A stretch of 64,000 nt of DNA. Origin: Heloderma charlesbogerti. Its lineage: Eukaryota > Chordata > Lepidosauria > Squamata > Helodermatidae. The stretch is from contig JANEZZ010000519.1 in NCBI GenBank assembly GCA_026122225.1, forward strand, positions 558,001 to 622,000, read 5' to 3'. A program made the translations under genes and the position numbers. The notes under the pieces were generated by a model. It ran no database searches. It saw only the letters and a list, made by a program, of their open reading frames with translations, and had not been told where the DNA came from. This document shows positions 20,436-32,294 of the stretch, piece after piece (positions within the stretch are counted from its first letter, which is position 1; every line of letters starts with the position of its first letter).

Positions 20436-21320
20436 CTTGTGGGTACTATGATGGAATTAATAAACTGCAGACTTCCCATTGATGTTCCAAATTGATAACA
20501 GCCTTGTCTACTGGAGTTGTGCCAAATATTCATGTGGTTCAATTTTTAGCCCCCAAATGGCTGGAGGGGGTGGGGGAAAGCAAACCTTCTTTTGAAAGCC
20601 AAGACACCTCCCCTGTGAAGAATTGCATTTGCCATGGAAACTGGTGATTCACAGCAGAAGGCACAGTGAGCTTGGGCAATCGCTGGGACTCCAGCACTCT
20701 TGCAGGGCCCACGACTGACATTTGCCTTGAGCTCCCCTTTAATCCCCACCCCCCAGCCATTTTGAGGATGATAACAGAAGGGGTGATGGTGGAGCTCGCT
20801 CGCTCTGCTCTCCCTCATCACATGAATAATTTGAACACCTGAATAGGGCTATTGTTAGTGAGTTGTATGACTGCTTCGTTTAAAAAGCTAGGGCTCCTTC
20901 TGACGAACCATTTTTAATCCCAGGTATTGGTTTCCCATCTCAGACGGTGGGACAAACCTTTGGGTAGATGACAGATTTTTTTTGATGGCGGGGGATGCTT
21001 GTCATACCATAATGTTGTTCACTCTGTGAACCTGGCTTCAACTGCATGGACCAGGTAATAATCTTTGGGCATCGCTGGGAGCCAAAAGCTAGAATGAACG
21101 TGTATGTGGATGACCTTTGCGTTCAACAGGAAGGTGATCATGTTACAGTAGCAGTGTGCCATCAGGCTCTTTGAAGCTTATTGCAATGCATCATTATAGT
21201 CCCAGGTGTAGGCTGGTCAAATGGGTGGAAAGGGGCCAACTAGAGAAAGTGGAATGAAGCCCAAGAAAAAGAACATTCGAGTTGTCCAGTAAAACAGTTT
21301 CCCCACTGAAGGGTGGAGGA
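20436..21320. other. No gene recognised
   Basis: Open frames of 70-90 codons on the minus strand at 20.5-20.8 kb overlap each other and have no domain. No repeat was identified. Confidence 0.4.
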
Positions 21321-21619
21321 GATTGCAGTGCAGTTTTCAAAGAAGGGCAAAGGCAGCTTGTTCGGTTTTCATAGGCTTTGAAACTGGAAACTAACTTCAC
21401 CAAAGATGTTTTTCTTTGTTTTTCAGTAAAAGTATATAACTTATTTACACGTTGGCAATGGGACAGATACCGCACCCATACATGGTGCTGGGGTATACCA
21501 AAAATGTATTATTTTTTGACTGCTCCCCCACATATGGTGGGAAGTTCAGAATAATCTTTCTGAGCTTAGGAAAACCAAACAAGCTGCCTTTGCCCTTCTT
21601 TGAAAACCACACTGCAATC
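21321..21619. repeat. 50-bp inverted repeat around a possible L1 scrap
   Basis: Arms 21321-21370 and 21570-21619 are reverse complements at 47 of 50 positions. The spacer translates in part to HIWWEVQNNLSE (plus strand, about 21530-21567). This recalls the 'HMWW.C..VQ.FW' C-terminal motif of L1 ORF2. The L1 assignment is weak; the inverted repeat is certain. Confidence 0.6.
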
Positions 21620-21922
21620 TGCATGGAGTGACCATGCAGCCCTGTGCACTAAAATAAGCAACTGGTGGGCAGTAATGGAGGAGCAGAGAAAGAGAGAAAG
21701 AGAACACCTTTGTACATACCACCCCTGCCACTGGGTAGAAGCTGGGAAAGGCAAGATGGATTCATCCAAAATATTTGTTGCAGATATTTTTAAATTTTTA
21801 CTGTTTATGATGAATGATGCTATTTAGTTATTTTAATTACTGTAGACCAACCTAGGATTACGTTGAGGAAGGAGAGCATAAAAACCTCTTAAATAAAAAC
21901 AAAAGCCATGCAAGTTCTTCAC

Positions 21923-21986
21923 AGAATCATAGAATAGTAGGGTTGGTAGGGGCCTATAAGACCATCGAGTCCAACCCCTTGCAGCT
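21923..21986 (-). mobile_element. CR1 LINE 3' end only
   Basis: CAGAATCATAGAATAGTAGG, GGGCCTATAAGACCATCGAG and TCCAACCCCTTGC match the 3' ends of the CR1 copies at 16.8 and 42.7 kb. It is an extreme 5' truncation of about 64 bp. Confidence 0.85.
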
Positions 21987-22076
21987 TGCACAAGCCAATG
22001 ATGTCATGGGTTCATAGAACAGACAACTACAGGCACCTGTATAGGTGCACTGTGGCACCGCATGCATTGTGTAAGT

Positions 22077-22212
22077 CTGCCTTCCCCAACCTGGTGCCCT
22101 CCAGGTGTTTCAGACTGAAACTCCTATCAGCCCCAGTCAGCATGGCCAATGGTCAGGAATGCTGGGAGTTATAGTCCCAAACCTCTGGAGAGCACCAGGT
22201 TGAGGAAGGCTG
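22077..22212. mobile_element. 136-bp hAT-like hairpin MITE with 8-bp duplication
   Basis: Same family and same length as 4537-4672. The ends are CTGCCTTCCCCAACCTGG and AGGTTGAGGAAGGCTG. It is flanked by GTGTAAGT (22069-22076) and GTGTAGGT (22213-22220), a 7/8 match. Confidence 0.88.
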
Positions 22213-22627
22213 GTGTAGGTGACCTCTCACTTTCTTTGATCTGTGAGATGCCTAACAGGATCCATACCTTGTTTTAAGCTGTGCCTTCCCAGTGTGCTGG
22301 CTGACTCCTCTGAAAATCATTTTGATGTCTGAAGCTTGGGCTGTCAGATGATAAAGGGGTATTGTTGAAGGGCCAACAGTATTTTTTTAATTGAATGAGT
22401 TGGTTCTGTTCTCCGGTTGTGGCTAAGAGTTTCTTCTGTTTATATTATCTGAGTCACAGGCAAAGGGTAGAATGTTCAAGACGTTTCTCTCTCTTCCACT
22501 AATGCCATCCAGTGGCTATTTCCATCCTCAAGGATGCAGGTAAGTGGGGAATTGCAAGATCTGGGATTCCAGCCTTGATATAATCAACTGACAAATACTT
22601 CACATCTGCATCATTGCCTGCACAGAC

Positions 22628-22862
22628 ATAGTGGGCTTTCAGATGAGGCTTTACTGAACAATTGCCCTGCCTCAAAGCCAGAACGGTATGATAGAGTGTA
22701 CATGTCCAGTTGATGCCATCTTCTACCTGTAGCCCTCCTGTGTTTTCCCACTGTTTTTCTGTCTTCTTTCTTAACACACAAACCACACAGAGCAAGGACA
22801 AAAAGGAAGAATAGCTGCACAATGTCTTTTGATTGGTAGCACTAGGAGCTGTCCATTAGGAA
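22628..22862. mobile_element. MITE, 'GTGCTTCCAGATG' family
   Basis: It contains TTTCAGATGAGGCTTTACTG, CTGTAGCCCTCCTGTGTTTT, CTGCACAATGTCTTTTGATT and AGGAGCTGTCCATTAGGAAG, in the same order as 2276-2515. The termini are decayed. Confidence 0.7.
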
Positions 22863-23205
22863 GTACACGTGGTCCATTACATTGAACTGTCGAGATTTTA
22901 AAGAAGCACCATGTAAACCTTCATGAAATCTAGAACCTCATTGACCTCCCACCACCAAAGAAATGCCTGCAGAATCATATTTGCACTAGATTCTTCACTG
23001 TGCCCATACATAAGAGGAATGTGCCCTGCTAATTTATGCACAGGCAGCTAGATTAAAATTGGGCACAGTTCTCACATAACATGGTCTAGTGCTACGTGCA
23101 TAAGCCTGGCCAAGATTTAGGACTGTGGTCTCTCCCTGCCCCCATGGGCAGGAGGATGACTTTGGCAATGTTTTGTTTTGTTTTCACAAAATCTTGGCTT
23201 GTTGT
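22863..23205. other. No gene or repeat recognised
   Basis: Unique-looking sequence without an open frame of note. Confidence 0.4.
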
Positions 23206-23345
23206 TGCATATGAACCAGAGATAATGATGTATGACAAACAGTGGTTAGTCTAATAAGCCAGATTCATAACCCATGGCTTGAAGTTGGCTTCTTTTGAAA
23301 CTGGCCAGGGTTTGTTATAAATCATGATCTCTGGTTCATATGCAA
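23206..23345. repeat. Inverted repeat, 25-bp arms
   Basis: TTGCATATGAACCAGAGATA at 23206 is inverted at 23321-23345 (24 of 25 bases). The spacer is about 90 bp and holds CCCATGG and AAGCCAG words. It is probably a MITE of unknown class. Confidence 0.7.
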
Positions 23346-24019
23346 TGACAAGAGATCAGCTGCGGACATAACACTTAGCCATGGTTTATGTTAACCATGC
23401 TTTAGCCATGAATTGTCTTTCAGATGAGAAAACAAGCCCTGGCTTGTTTTAGCTGTTTCTGGTTTCTTTGTCTCCCACCCATTTTGCCAACTTTCAGAGT
23501 AGTTTATTTTCAGACTGCTCTTGCTGGGCACCTCTGATTCATGTTAGATAGCAGTGCAAGCAAGCCAGGGAAAAGCCATGGTTCTAGGTTCAGACATCAC
23601 AACAAACCACAGTTTAAACAAGCCAGACTTGTAAGCCAACAACAAACTATGGATCCTATTTGTGGTTTATAGCTGGTTTGCAAACCATAGTTTGTTTGTG
23701 GAGATGGATTCAGAAACAGTGGCAAGCCAGATTTCAACAAGCCACACCATGGCTAACTAGGTCTCTGTGAACGCAAAACTAAACACTGCTGAAATCCTCC
23801 TCCTGGCTATGTGAGAAGAGGACATGGAAAGGTGGGGGGGGGAACATGTGAGCCTGAGGTGGTTTCTTCCTGCTTATGAGCACCTCACTAAACCATAGTT
23901 TAATTTAGTGTGACATACAAAGACGTTCTTATGGTCTTCAGTGCTAACCGAAGACTTGAATCTAAATAGTTTATTTAGATGTGTTTGGGTTGCTTCCTGA
24001 GCCCCAGCATTTGTGCGGT
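23346..24019. repeat. Region rich in 'AAACCATRGTTT' words
   Basis: ACAAACCACAGTTTAAACAA, CAAACTATGGATC, CAAACCATAGTTTG, CTAAACCATAGTTTAA and similar self-complementary words recur. They suggest overlapping small hairpin elements, but no ends could be fixed. Confidence 0.45.
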
Positions 24020-24146
24020 TAAGGGCACAATCTGATGCAGAAAAAAGTCCTACAACTCCCAGTATGACCCAGCCAGCTGGCTGGCTGTGGCACGCTGGGA
24101 GTTGTAGGACTTTTTTCTGTCAAAACATGCATAGGATTGCACCTTA
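24020..24146. mobile_element. Hairpin MITE, 'CAATCCTAT' family
   Basis: The left arm has AAAAAAGTCCTACAACTCCC and the right arm has its exact inverted copy (GGGAGTTGTAGGACTTTTTT). The loop is CAGCCAGCTGGCTGGCTG. The right end is ATAGGATTGCACCTT. The left terminus has lost part of the CATGTTTAGACAG block. Confidence 0.82.
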
Positions 24147-24329
24147 AAACACAGCTTTCTGCAGCAAGTTAGTAAAATTGTTTATTTGCCACACAAAAAG
24201 TGGGTACGGCCCTTAAGCTTCTAACTCTCCCCTCTCTGAGCCTCCAGTCAGGCTCCTTCCAGGAATGGGGGAGGGGAACTATCCCTTTTATTAATTCCAT
24301 ACATAAACTTCACATCTAGAACATAAACA

Positions 24330-24960
24330 CAACACTACCCTTCAGATCGAAAAATTTATTTGCCCAAGAAAGTGTTTCCAGAAAATGAATCAAATCCTGA
24401 GAGCAGGATTAGAGCCGATTTAGTCACATAAAGCCCCATGCTTTGGGGCCTGCAGCACAGGATATGAACATGAATGAAACTTATTAAAAATATGAGTTGA
24501 GAATGAAAGCCCTCCCTAAATCTCCCTTATTGTATAAGCTGTTATGAATTAAAGCCTTTGCAGGCTGATTTTCAGTCATCAGCATAATTATGTAGAACAT
24601 TTTCCAGACCAGCCAGGGCTCCCCCCTCCCCCCTTCTAACAAGTATTTTAACAACCTGTAAATCCGGAAACTGTAAATCAGAGTCCGAGAAATGAACTGA
24701 AATGGCCAATGATTAGAAAGGCAGTTTGCCTCCCCCTGCTTGTACTTGGACAGAGCGAAGTGAATAGTAACTAACTGTCCTGTTCGCCACATCTAAGTCC
24801 TGCAAGACTTTAAACCAAACGTTATCCATACATGTATTGAGAACTGTACATGTTTGATGTTGATGATTAAATAAAGCTCTTCTGCTCATAGAGCACCTAG
24901 AACAGTTTGTGGCATAAAGCAACACCATTCAGAACCAAACATAGATCAGCTTTAAAAATG
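24330..24960. other. Candidate conserved non-coding sequence
   Basis: This stretch has no recognisable repeat. It holds AT-rich homeodomain-type cores (CATAATTATG, CAATGATTAG, GAATTAAAG) among GC-balanced sequence and has no coding frame. That profile is common in vertebrate conserved non-coding elements, but conservation cannot be seen from one sequence. Confidence 0.25.
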
Positions 24961-25139
24961 TTTAAAAGTGACATTGCAGTCTTAAAGCATCAATGTGAAG
25001 ATCCTCAAAAAGGCAGCAAAACCACACATTCAAAGCCTGTTGGGATAAAAATGTCTTCACCCTCTATTGAGAAGAGGTGTCGTACTCCCACTGGAGGAAT
25101 CTTCCACAGAGGAAGAGCTAGCACTCTCAGAAACCAAGG

Positions 25140-25790
25140 GCACCCCGGTCACTGTCATGAGACCAGGAGCAGCCTGGGCCCTTGGGGGAGATGGCTGCAG
25201 GTCCCTCCCTATCAGGGGGAGGGAACTCTGCCTCTGAGGCAGAAGCTAAGCAACCCCCTGGCCCCCAGGAGTGTCGTCACCTGAAGTGACAGGCCAACAG
25301 GGCTGTCGTGAGAAGGAGTGCTTGCTTGCAAGGAACACTCCTCAGGAGAAAGTGACTCCTCATGAGTAGGGCTTTGACCAGAGAGCTCTAATGTACTGCA
25401 GCTGAGTCCTGGGTGGGGCTCAGCAGGCTTTAGTGTTAAAAGCCTTCAGCATCTGCCTAGCCAGTGTTGGAAACAATGTCTCTACCAGATTCTACTGCCT
25501 TGTATCCTGTTTCCCTGACTGTGCCTTGTGCTACTGATCTTGGACTCCTGCTTGACTCTGCTTCTTGCATTTCACTGTTTATCTGTGTTTTGACCTTGGC
25601 TGCTCTTCAGACCTCTCTGTTGGAGTGCTCCCTCTGGCCTGATAAAAATGTGCCTTTGATTATTGCCTGCTGATTGACTTGCTTTTGGGTTGACTTGCTT
25701 GTGATCCTAGCTTCATATATCCTAGTTTGCAAGTAGCAATTAAAGCACAGTTTACTGGTTCAGATGTCACAGGAAACGGTAGCTTACCTA
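25140..25790. repeat. Possible old LTR-type or unclassified repeat
   Basis: It holds CACTGTCATGAGACCAGGAG, a GGGTGGGGCTCAGCAGGC block, a GTGTTAAAAGCC A/T box, then a long run of CT-rich words (CTTGGACTCCTGCTTGACTC). The 7.4-7.65 kb stretch is similar in style. I see neither paired LTRs nor gag/pol sequence, so this is a guess at a solo LTR. Confidence 0.25.
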
Positions 25791-26595
25791 CCTAAGCAGA
25801 AGTGCTGAAACTAGGCAGACAAAGGAAGGAGGAGTGGGAAGGGATAAGGACGGTGCGTATGACTTATTCTGTGGCCAAAAAGCAATGATTCCTTGACCTA
25901 AGATTGTCACATCTGCACTGGGCCTGTACAGCATCACAAACAATGATGACAACAGCAACAATATTGTTGTGTGCATGTACAAGGAGGAAACTTGTGCAAA
26001 GTTATTATGACTGCAAGTAGTTATAGAGAAGTGCTACTGTCTGAGAGAAAACAAAAGGTGTTGGTATGGGATGATATGTACACTATTATGAGATAAATGC
26101 ATCCTCTTCAGAGAGTTGCACTCACTGCTTAACATAATGGTGTAGTGGTAATGGCCAGCCTCCCACTGGCTAAGGATCTTGTACTCCAGCTGCTGAAAGA
26201 GGAATATCCCGTTCTGCTCAGCATTATGGAAGAGCAATGAAAACAGCATCTTAATAGGAAAAGTATGCTTTCACAAAATCAGCGAGGCATGTTTGTCGGG
26301 GACTGGCCTCTCCGGAAAGGGCAATACTAGCCCTTATAATATGTAATAGGGAATACCAGCTTCTTGTGAGCCGTTTGAACCTCTCATTAGAACTTAAACA
26401 GGGACAGCAACTGGACAGAGTACAGGTGATTTCCCCTTCTCTTTCTGTTTGTTTTGCAAATCTGAATTACAGTTTTCTTCTTGTCAGCATTAAATTCTAG
26501 CAACTGTAACTTGAGACAAATGGAAGCATTGTTTCCAGGTTTGGTTGCCACATTTTGTACATGATGGAAGATACATTGGAGATGACACATCATTT
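25791..26595. other. No gene or repeat recognised
   Basis: Only frames under 75 codons and no known repeat blocks. Confidence 0.4.
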
Positions 26596-26731
26596 CAACC
26601 TTCCCCAACTTGGCTTCCTCCAGATGCTTTGGACTACAATGGCCAGAATTCCTGACCATTAGCCATGCTGGCTAGTGCTGATGGGAAATGAAGCCTAAAA
26701 TATCTGGAGGGCATCAGGTTGGGGAAGGCTA
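26596..26731. mobile_element. Hairpin MITE of the 4537 family
   Basis: CAACCTTCCCCAACTTGG at the left and CAGGTTGGGGAAGGCTA at the right are inverted. The arms include TTTGGACTACAAT and a diverged partner. About 136 bp, the same length as the complete copies. The flanks do not show a clean duplication. Confidence 0.82.
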
Positions 26732-26790
26732 CACTGTATCATTTGAGAAATTAAAGGATGTAGGTCCTTTTAGTTTATAGCAGGAGGTAT

Positions 26791-26900
26791 TAGGGATGTT
26801 AGAGAAATCTGCAACGGATTCTAATGAGTTTGGATTTCTATGCATCTGATCTGCAGTTTCTACAGTGGACCTGCTTTTTCTGCATCACGTGGATTCTGTA
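26791..26900 (+). mobile_element. TAGGGATG-end element, left part only
   Basis: It starts TAGGGATGTTAGAGAAATC followed by TGCAACGGATTC, as in the 16981 and 20011 elements. No matching right end or GGAGGTAT duplicate was found downstream. Confidence 0.5.
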
Positions 26901-27904
26901 TACTTGTGGGGGGGGGGATTTGTGTGTCTCCATAAACCATTTAGTCCATTTCAGTTACAATTTTGAGTCTGTGGTCCTTGTCATGATTCTGTTTTACTCC
27001 CTGAGTTGCAAAGGCAACATCTCCCAAGATTGTTAAATGGGAGATTGGCCAGTCTAGGCTCAGGGACTCCAATGATGTATCTCCACCTCTCTCCAAAATG
27101 TGATCCAACCATTGACTCCTTCAAAGGGGTGGGAACCATCACATTCTGCAGGTAGACATGCACCATTCACTTGACTATTCCAGCCAGCCTTCCTTGGTTG
27201 GCCAAAATCAATAAACATGTTGTTGGCCAAAACTCTCCAAGGACTCTGTACACATCCTCAAGTGTCAGTTAACCCTGGCACCATCCATTACTTGCATGTA
27301 GTGCTGTCACAGATACACCATGGAGCAGGGATATGCTGCTGATCCCACCTCTGGCCCTGCCCCCTTGCTGTCCACACATCCTCCCAATTCTGTGGAGTGT
27401 CTTACATGTGAGCTGCTTCTCATGCAGACATTTCCCTTTGCAGATGTTCATACTAAACATGTGGATGGCGAGGGAGTGTGGCCAGTGGAAACGCAATGTC
27501 AGGGCCAGTAGCACAGCCTGCTCCCTGTTGTATCCCTGATCGCCCTACATGGTAATAATGCACAAAGAGTCTAGAAACCAAAACATATCCAATCAAATGT
27601 GAGCAGCATCAGCCCTTAGACCCAATGGTTAGTGTTGCTCCCATGGACTCCAGCCAATCCAAGCATCCTGTTTTCTCTGGCACCTTTACTCATACAAGAG
27701 GCTTGATGCTCAACCGTAATACAGCCCCCACTGGTGTTCTAGCTTAGAGACTGGCTCAGTCATGGGGACCAGGAAGCTTGTAGCATGCTCTCTTTGTGAG
27801 GTTAGCAGAAAATTGCTACTGGGAGTGGGCAGGAGGGAGTGCTATATGAGGGCAACCAGTTTGAGTTGAGTCGTATCTGCCTTAGCAACACCATGCTCAT
27901 CTAA
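26901..27904. other. No gene recognised
   Basis: Overlapping short frames at 27.27-27.54 kb on both strands lack domains. No repeat family was recognised. Confidence 0.4.
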
Positions 27905-28264
27905 AGTGTCCAGGTGTCCTACATTACTGAGGGCAACAGTCCTCTATTTGAAGGTCTGTTGGAGGGCAGTCCTGTACAGAAGGCTGTCCAAGTCAGGTTC
28001 AAAGCTAAAGAATCCTAAGGAACCCTAAGAAGGGAGAGCAGGGGCCTTAGGTTGCTTATTAGCAGTTAGCACATCATCAGTAGACTGAGGAGGCACATGG
28101 GTCACCTGGTCATGGTCTTCCCCACTATAGTGAGATGTATTGTGTATTATATTTGTATTTAAATCATAGTCATTTGCATTTAGACATCTAAATTAGCATA
28201 AGCCATTTTCTTGTGCAACCTTGTGTCCTCTTTTTTTTACAACGTCTAACTGGCCACCCTACAT
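27905..28264 (+). mobile_element. 'GGGTAGCCATGTG' family repeat, near full length
   Basis: The left end is decayed (GTCCAGGTGTCCTACATTAC). The interior blocks CAGTCCTCTATTTGAAGG and TCACCTGGTCATGGTCTTCC are in order. The right end AACTGGCCACCCTAC mirrors the family start. About 360 bp, non-coding. Confidence 0.72.
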
Positions 28265-29102
28265 TCATCTGGCCCTACATGGCCAGTTCAGAGGTGCTGG
28301 GGAAAACTCAAAGGAAGTAGCCTGATAAATAAGGACCACCGTGGGTAGCTAGAAATGGTCATGTCTAGAAGTGCAAAGAGCATGAGTTGACCTATGGATC
28401 TCAGGTTCCTCATCTCTGAATGGGGGGATACTCTGTAATGTGAAGAGTAATACAATGTAGAATATATTTGACTGCAACCTATACAGCAACCTTTGTGAAC
28501 TTACTACCTTCTGATGTGGCTCCAATCTCTTATGTTGGGCACTGTCAAAAAGAAAGATTTTCCTTAGTACTTCATGAATTGTTCTGGACTCCTGCAGTTG
28601 CTCAGTATCCATGTATTTTACCCATTAGCCTTTAGAATAACAACATGTGCAAAAGGTTTCTTTAGCCTTATCTGGCCAGGAAGTCCCTTTTGCAGAGAAT
28701 TGCTCTTGGCAGGAATCATTTTGGCTTGCTTGCTGTGCTGGTTTGCACTGATGAGATCATTCAGAGTTTGCCTCTGTGCTTCAGTGATATCCCAGCAATG
28801 ACTTTGTCCAACAGTGGGGACGAATCACCTCCTTGCTACCCCATCTGTATTTGCACAAAAAACATTTGATTTCAAAGTTCAGGGTTAGGGAGCAAAGCCC
28901 TTGGCAGAGATCTTAACATTCCTTTTTCAGGCAGAATATTTAAAAGGAATATAGCTTTGAAATGCTCAGATTTTATGTAATTTAGATTAAATAAGTTCAA
29001 TCATCAAATTGCCCATTTCATCCATTAAACGTAGGATGTAACAGAGCTTAGTACCTGTCCAGCTTTCTCCCACAGCTACACCCCTTCCTGGAGCTAAATC
29101 TA
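28265..29102. other. No gene or repeat recognised
   Basis: Two antiparallel short frames at 28.35-28.8 kb are unremarkable. Confidence 0.4.
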
Positions 29103-29255
29103 GGGTGCTTCCAGACCAATGGCTCCTAGCACAACCATTCAAAAGATGTTGTGCAGCTATTCCATCTTTTCCTCCTTAGCAGATTTTGTTTTTTTTATGG
29201 AAAGAGACAGAAGCAGCAGTGGAAAACACACAGGAAGGTCACAAGTGGAAGCGCT
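29103..29255 (+). mobile_element. MITE, 'GTGCTTCCAGATG' family, rearranged
   Basis: It begins AGGGTGCTTCCAGACCAATG, then CTAGCACAACCATTCAAAAG and GTTGTGCAGCTATTCCATC. The order suggests an internal inversion or fold-back relative to the 2276 copy, because the right-arm sequence follows the left terminus. Confidence 0.6.
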
Positions 29256-29256
29256 T

Positions 29257-29549
29257 TAAGGCTGCAATTTACATAGAAGTAAGTGCTTTACAGCCACAGT
29301 TTACATGGAAGTAAGTGCTTTACAGCTGTAAATGGCATAACATATGCACATTACAGCTGTAATTTTCCCATGATAAGTTAATGGCAGCCTCCATTAGCAT
29401 ATCTTGCCTTTTTTAAAGCTGTAAAACCACCACACAAATTCCAGAGGATGCATCAGGGCTCCAGGAAATCTGGTGAGCCCCAAATAGCCCAGATTTCCCT
29501 GCAGCGCACCCCCCACTGGACTGGATGTCAGGGGGTTCTCCCATCCCTA
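29257..29549 (-). mobile_element. TAGGGATG-end element related to 20011-20435
   Basis: Read on the minus strand it starts TAGGGATGGGAGAACCCCC and contains GCAGGGAAATCTGGGC, collinear with the 20011 element. It also has tandem copies of GAAGTAAGTGCTTTACAGC at the far end. The second terminus is absent. Confidence 0.65.
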
Positions 29550-31607
29550 ATCACCACATTATGTGGCCCCTTCTAACAGGTTGTTTTCATGTGGCCTGCA
29601 TGCGTGAAGATGTCATGTGATGTTTCAGACTAAGGAGACTGCTTCAAGTACATTTTTGTGGCATCTGGGTGGTAGGATGACTGAAAATATGGGGGGGGGG
29701 AATCTGTATACTATTGTATCGCACATGCTCTGAAGCTAGCCATCAATTTCAAACTTAATAGTGAATTCGTAGTACATCGATCCAGGCTTTCTACAAAGTT
29801 AAGAATTATAAACAGGCAGGTCTCAACTAACAAGCTGCCTAAATATGAAATTTAGCAGCACCATTCTTTGTGAGTACATGAACTACACTTGGTTTGGAAT
29901 TTTCATTAGCAGGGCTAATTTTTTATGTATCTGTCACACAAAATAAGAACTGAATTAGAAAGAACAGGAACTGTTCTCTTTGCTGCTAACTTTTTGAGGT
30001 GTGTGTGGTGGGGGTGTATGTTTTAATCCCAGCTACATTAAAATCTTGGATTTTCAGTGATTTGTATGTGCAGCTCTCACGCCCATCTACTGAGATGTTC
30101 GAAAGTAGCTTCAGAGGGCCAGACTGCACATGATGCTAAATGCCTCCCTTGGAAGCATGTCAGGGTTACAAAAAATAATAGTAAGGGTGTGTGTGTGTGT
30201 GTGTGTATACACACAATTTTCATTGGGACTGCCGCACATGGAAGGGGAGGCCTAACCCTTGCCTTCACAGTCATGATCCCACTTCTATTAGCCTTAGAAA
30301 AAAGCTTCCATTGATGCCGGGGAATATCAGACCGTCTTGGGCTTATATTAAATTTTAAAAATCTGATGTGTTTCCAGGTGATGTGTTTAGTGTCACATAT
30401 GGTTTAGCGCTCAGTATGAACCAGGAAATGACCTATCAAGACCCTGAAGTGTCTTGTTATCTATGTGTCTCTTCCTCTATCACCTTTTGCTTGTTTCTCT
30501 CAGAGGGGAAAACATAAGGAGAGAAACAGACCAAAGGACAACACAGGGAAGATACACAGAGGTGTAACTGCCCATCTTCCACTTTCCTCCTTACCCCTTC
30601 TGTGCTCCTTTCCTTCTCTCTCAGCTAGCCTCTCCTCCTGACAGCTGATCAGTGGGGAATCAACATTCTTGACAAATGAACTGTTAAAAAAAAAATCGGC
30701 ACTCAGGGAATGAATTCAGCATTAGTAAGAGTGATGATGTGAACTAGGCTGTATACATGCAGATATAACTACAGCAATTACTGTGATCATGGCAGCTTCG
30801 AATGGCTGCTGGTTGTTTCCCTGTCCAGTTCACACTAAAATGTCTCCACCATGGTGGATTAGCTGCTCACATGTAAGGGTATATGACAATGTGAACCAGC
30901 TTTAGCTGTTCAACTTCTTTCTGTCTTCCACAACTGACGTTCTATCTACTCTATTGTACTATGAATATCTTTGAAGGAACTCACCAACCTTTTGCCGGTC
31001 TTGCCTTACGTTTTTTGTTGTGCTCAGTTAACCCACTCTCCCCCCTTTTTATATTATAAAATCTAATCTACTATTCTTGATAGGTCTTGGTTCCCATGCT
31101 CTCTTCTTGTATATTTTTTTTGCCTCAGTGCCTATTCTCTTATTAGTCCCTGATAACACAACGAACTCACTCCTTCAGTCAATAACTGCGAAGTTTAACC
31201 TCATAGAAAATATTTCCTTTTTGTTATTGAGGCTAAACAAAAACAAGGAAATTAAATTAGATATAAAACTTTGTTGAAGTAACATGAAGGTTGTGACACA
31301 AACCAGGAAATCCAAAGATAAGGCTTGACAAGCTGCCATCTACTTAGGAATGAAGAAGCACAGTAGTAGCAGGCCACTCTATTTTCCCTGCTAGATAAAG
31401 TACAACACTGCTTTCCTTTGGCTCAAATGTAGGGGACACCATGTTCATTTGCTAGAGAGTTGTGGAACCAACAAAATGGCAGCCCTATGATAGAATGTGG
31501 AGTAGGAGGGCTAGGAAAGACCAGGTCAAAAGGTGCACTACAATGATTCTACCTGTAGTGAATGGACACACTGAAGTTCTGTTCTATGGCTGACCTGGCA
31601 TCAGGAC
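29550..31607. other. No gene recognised; (GT)n near 30188
   Basis: Two kilobases of mostly unique sequence with a (GT)n tract at about 30188-30206. The frames at 30.06-30.31 kb run through that tract and are not credible genes. Confidence 0.4.
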
Positions 31608-31947
31608 TAGGGTAGCCATGTGTCCTGTTTTACAGAGGACAGTCCTCTCTTTGAAGGGCTGTCCAGTTCTAGTTCTTATCTTTAAACCAGACTTGAAGAA
31701 GAATTTACCCATCCACACTTAGAACTTGAACAACAGACTGAGCAGGCACAGAGGTCATCTGGTCACACTCTTCCCTACTACAGTGAGATGCATTGCATTT
31801 CTAATGTCATTATGGTAATTCTTTGCAAATGTGTAATAAGACATTTAAATTAGCACATGCAAATTATACGCAACTCTGCATCACCTTTTCTCCTCTTTTC
31901 AAGTGATGCATTTCTTCTTTTTTGGTGAGATGTGACAACCACCCTAA
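31608..31947 (+). mobile_element. 'GGGTAGCCATGTG' family repeat, near full length
   Basis: The left end is TAGGGTAGCCATGTGTCCTG and the right end is GTGACAACCACCCTA, inverted at low stringency. Internal blocks include ACAGAGGACAGTCCTCTC, AGGTCATCTGGTCACACTC and AAATTAGCACATGCAAATT. It is the best-preserved copy in the window. GGACTA occurs just left of it and again shortly after it, a possible decayed duplication. Confidence 0.75.
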
Positions 31948-32294
31948 TAAGGACTAGCTTCTTAACAAGAAGGAGCTAGGGCTCTGGTTATCTGGATGAG
32001 TTAACATGAACTGTGGATTCATCCTTAGCAGATCTGAGGAGGGAGGGACTTTGTACTTTGCCAGAGGGACTCTAGAAACCTGAGGGATCTGTACAGCAGC
32101 AGTGATCCAGGTCAAATAAATGCTTAAGTTGGTTTACCCTTTACTTCTCATTGGAATAGAGCACAATTAAGTCTGTAGGGGATGAATGGGCAAATAGGGA
32201 CTTCCCTCCTGAGAATCAGTCTCTGAGAGGGGAAAAAGGGTTATTTGGACACTTTGGTGACTGGGAAATAGCAAACAAGACCGCACACCATCCA

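Noticed and set aside
25140..25790. Complete endogenous retroviral or LTR element
   Set aside because: No gag, pol or env frames, no primer-binding site and no second LTR. At most a solo LTR, and that is uncertain.
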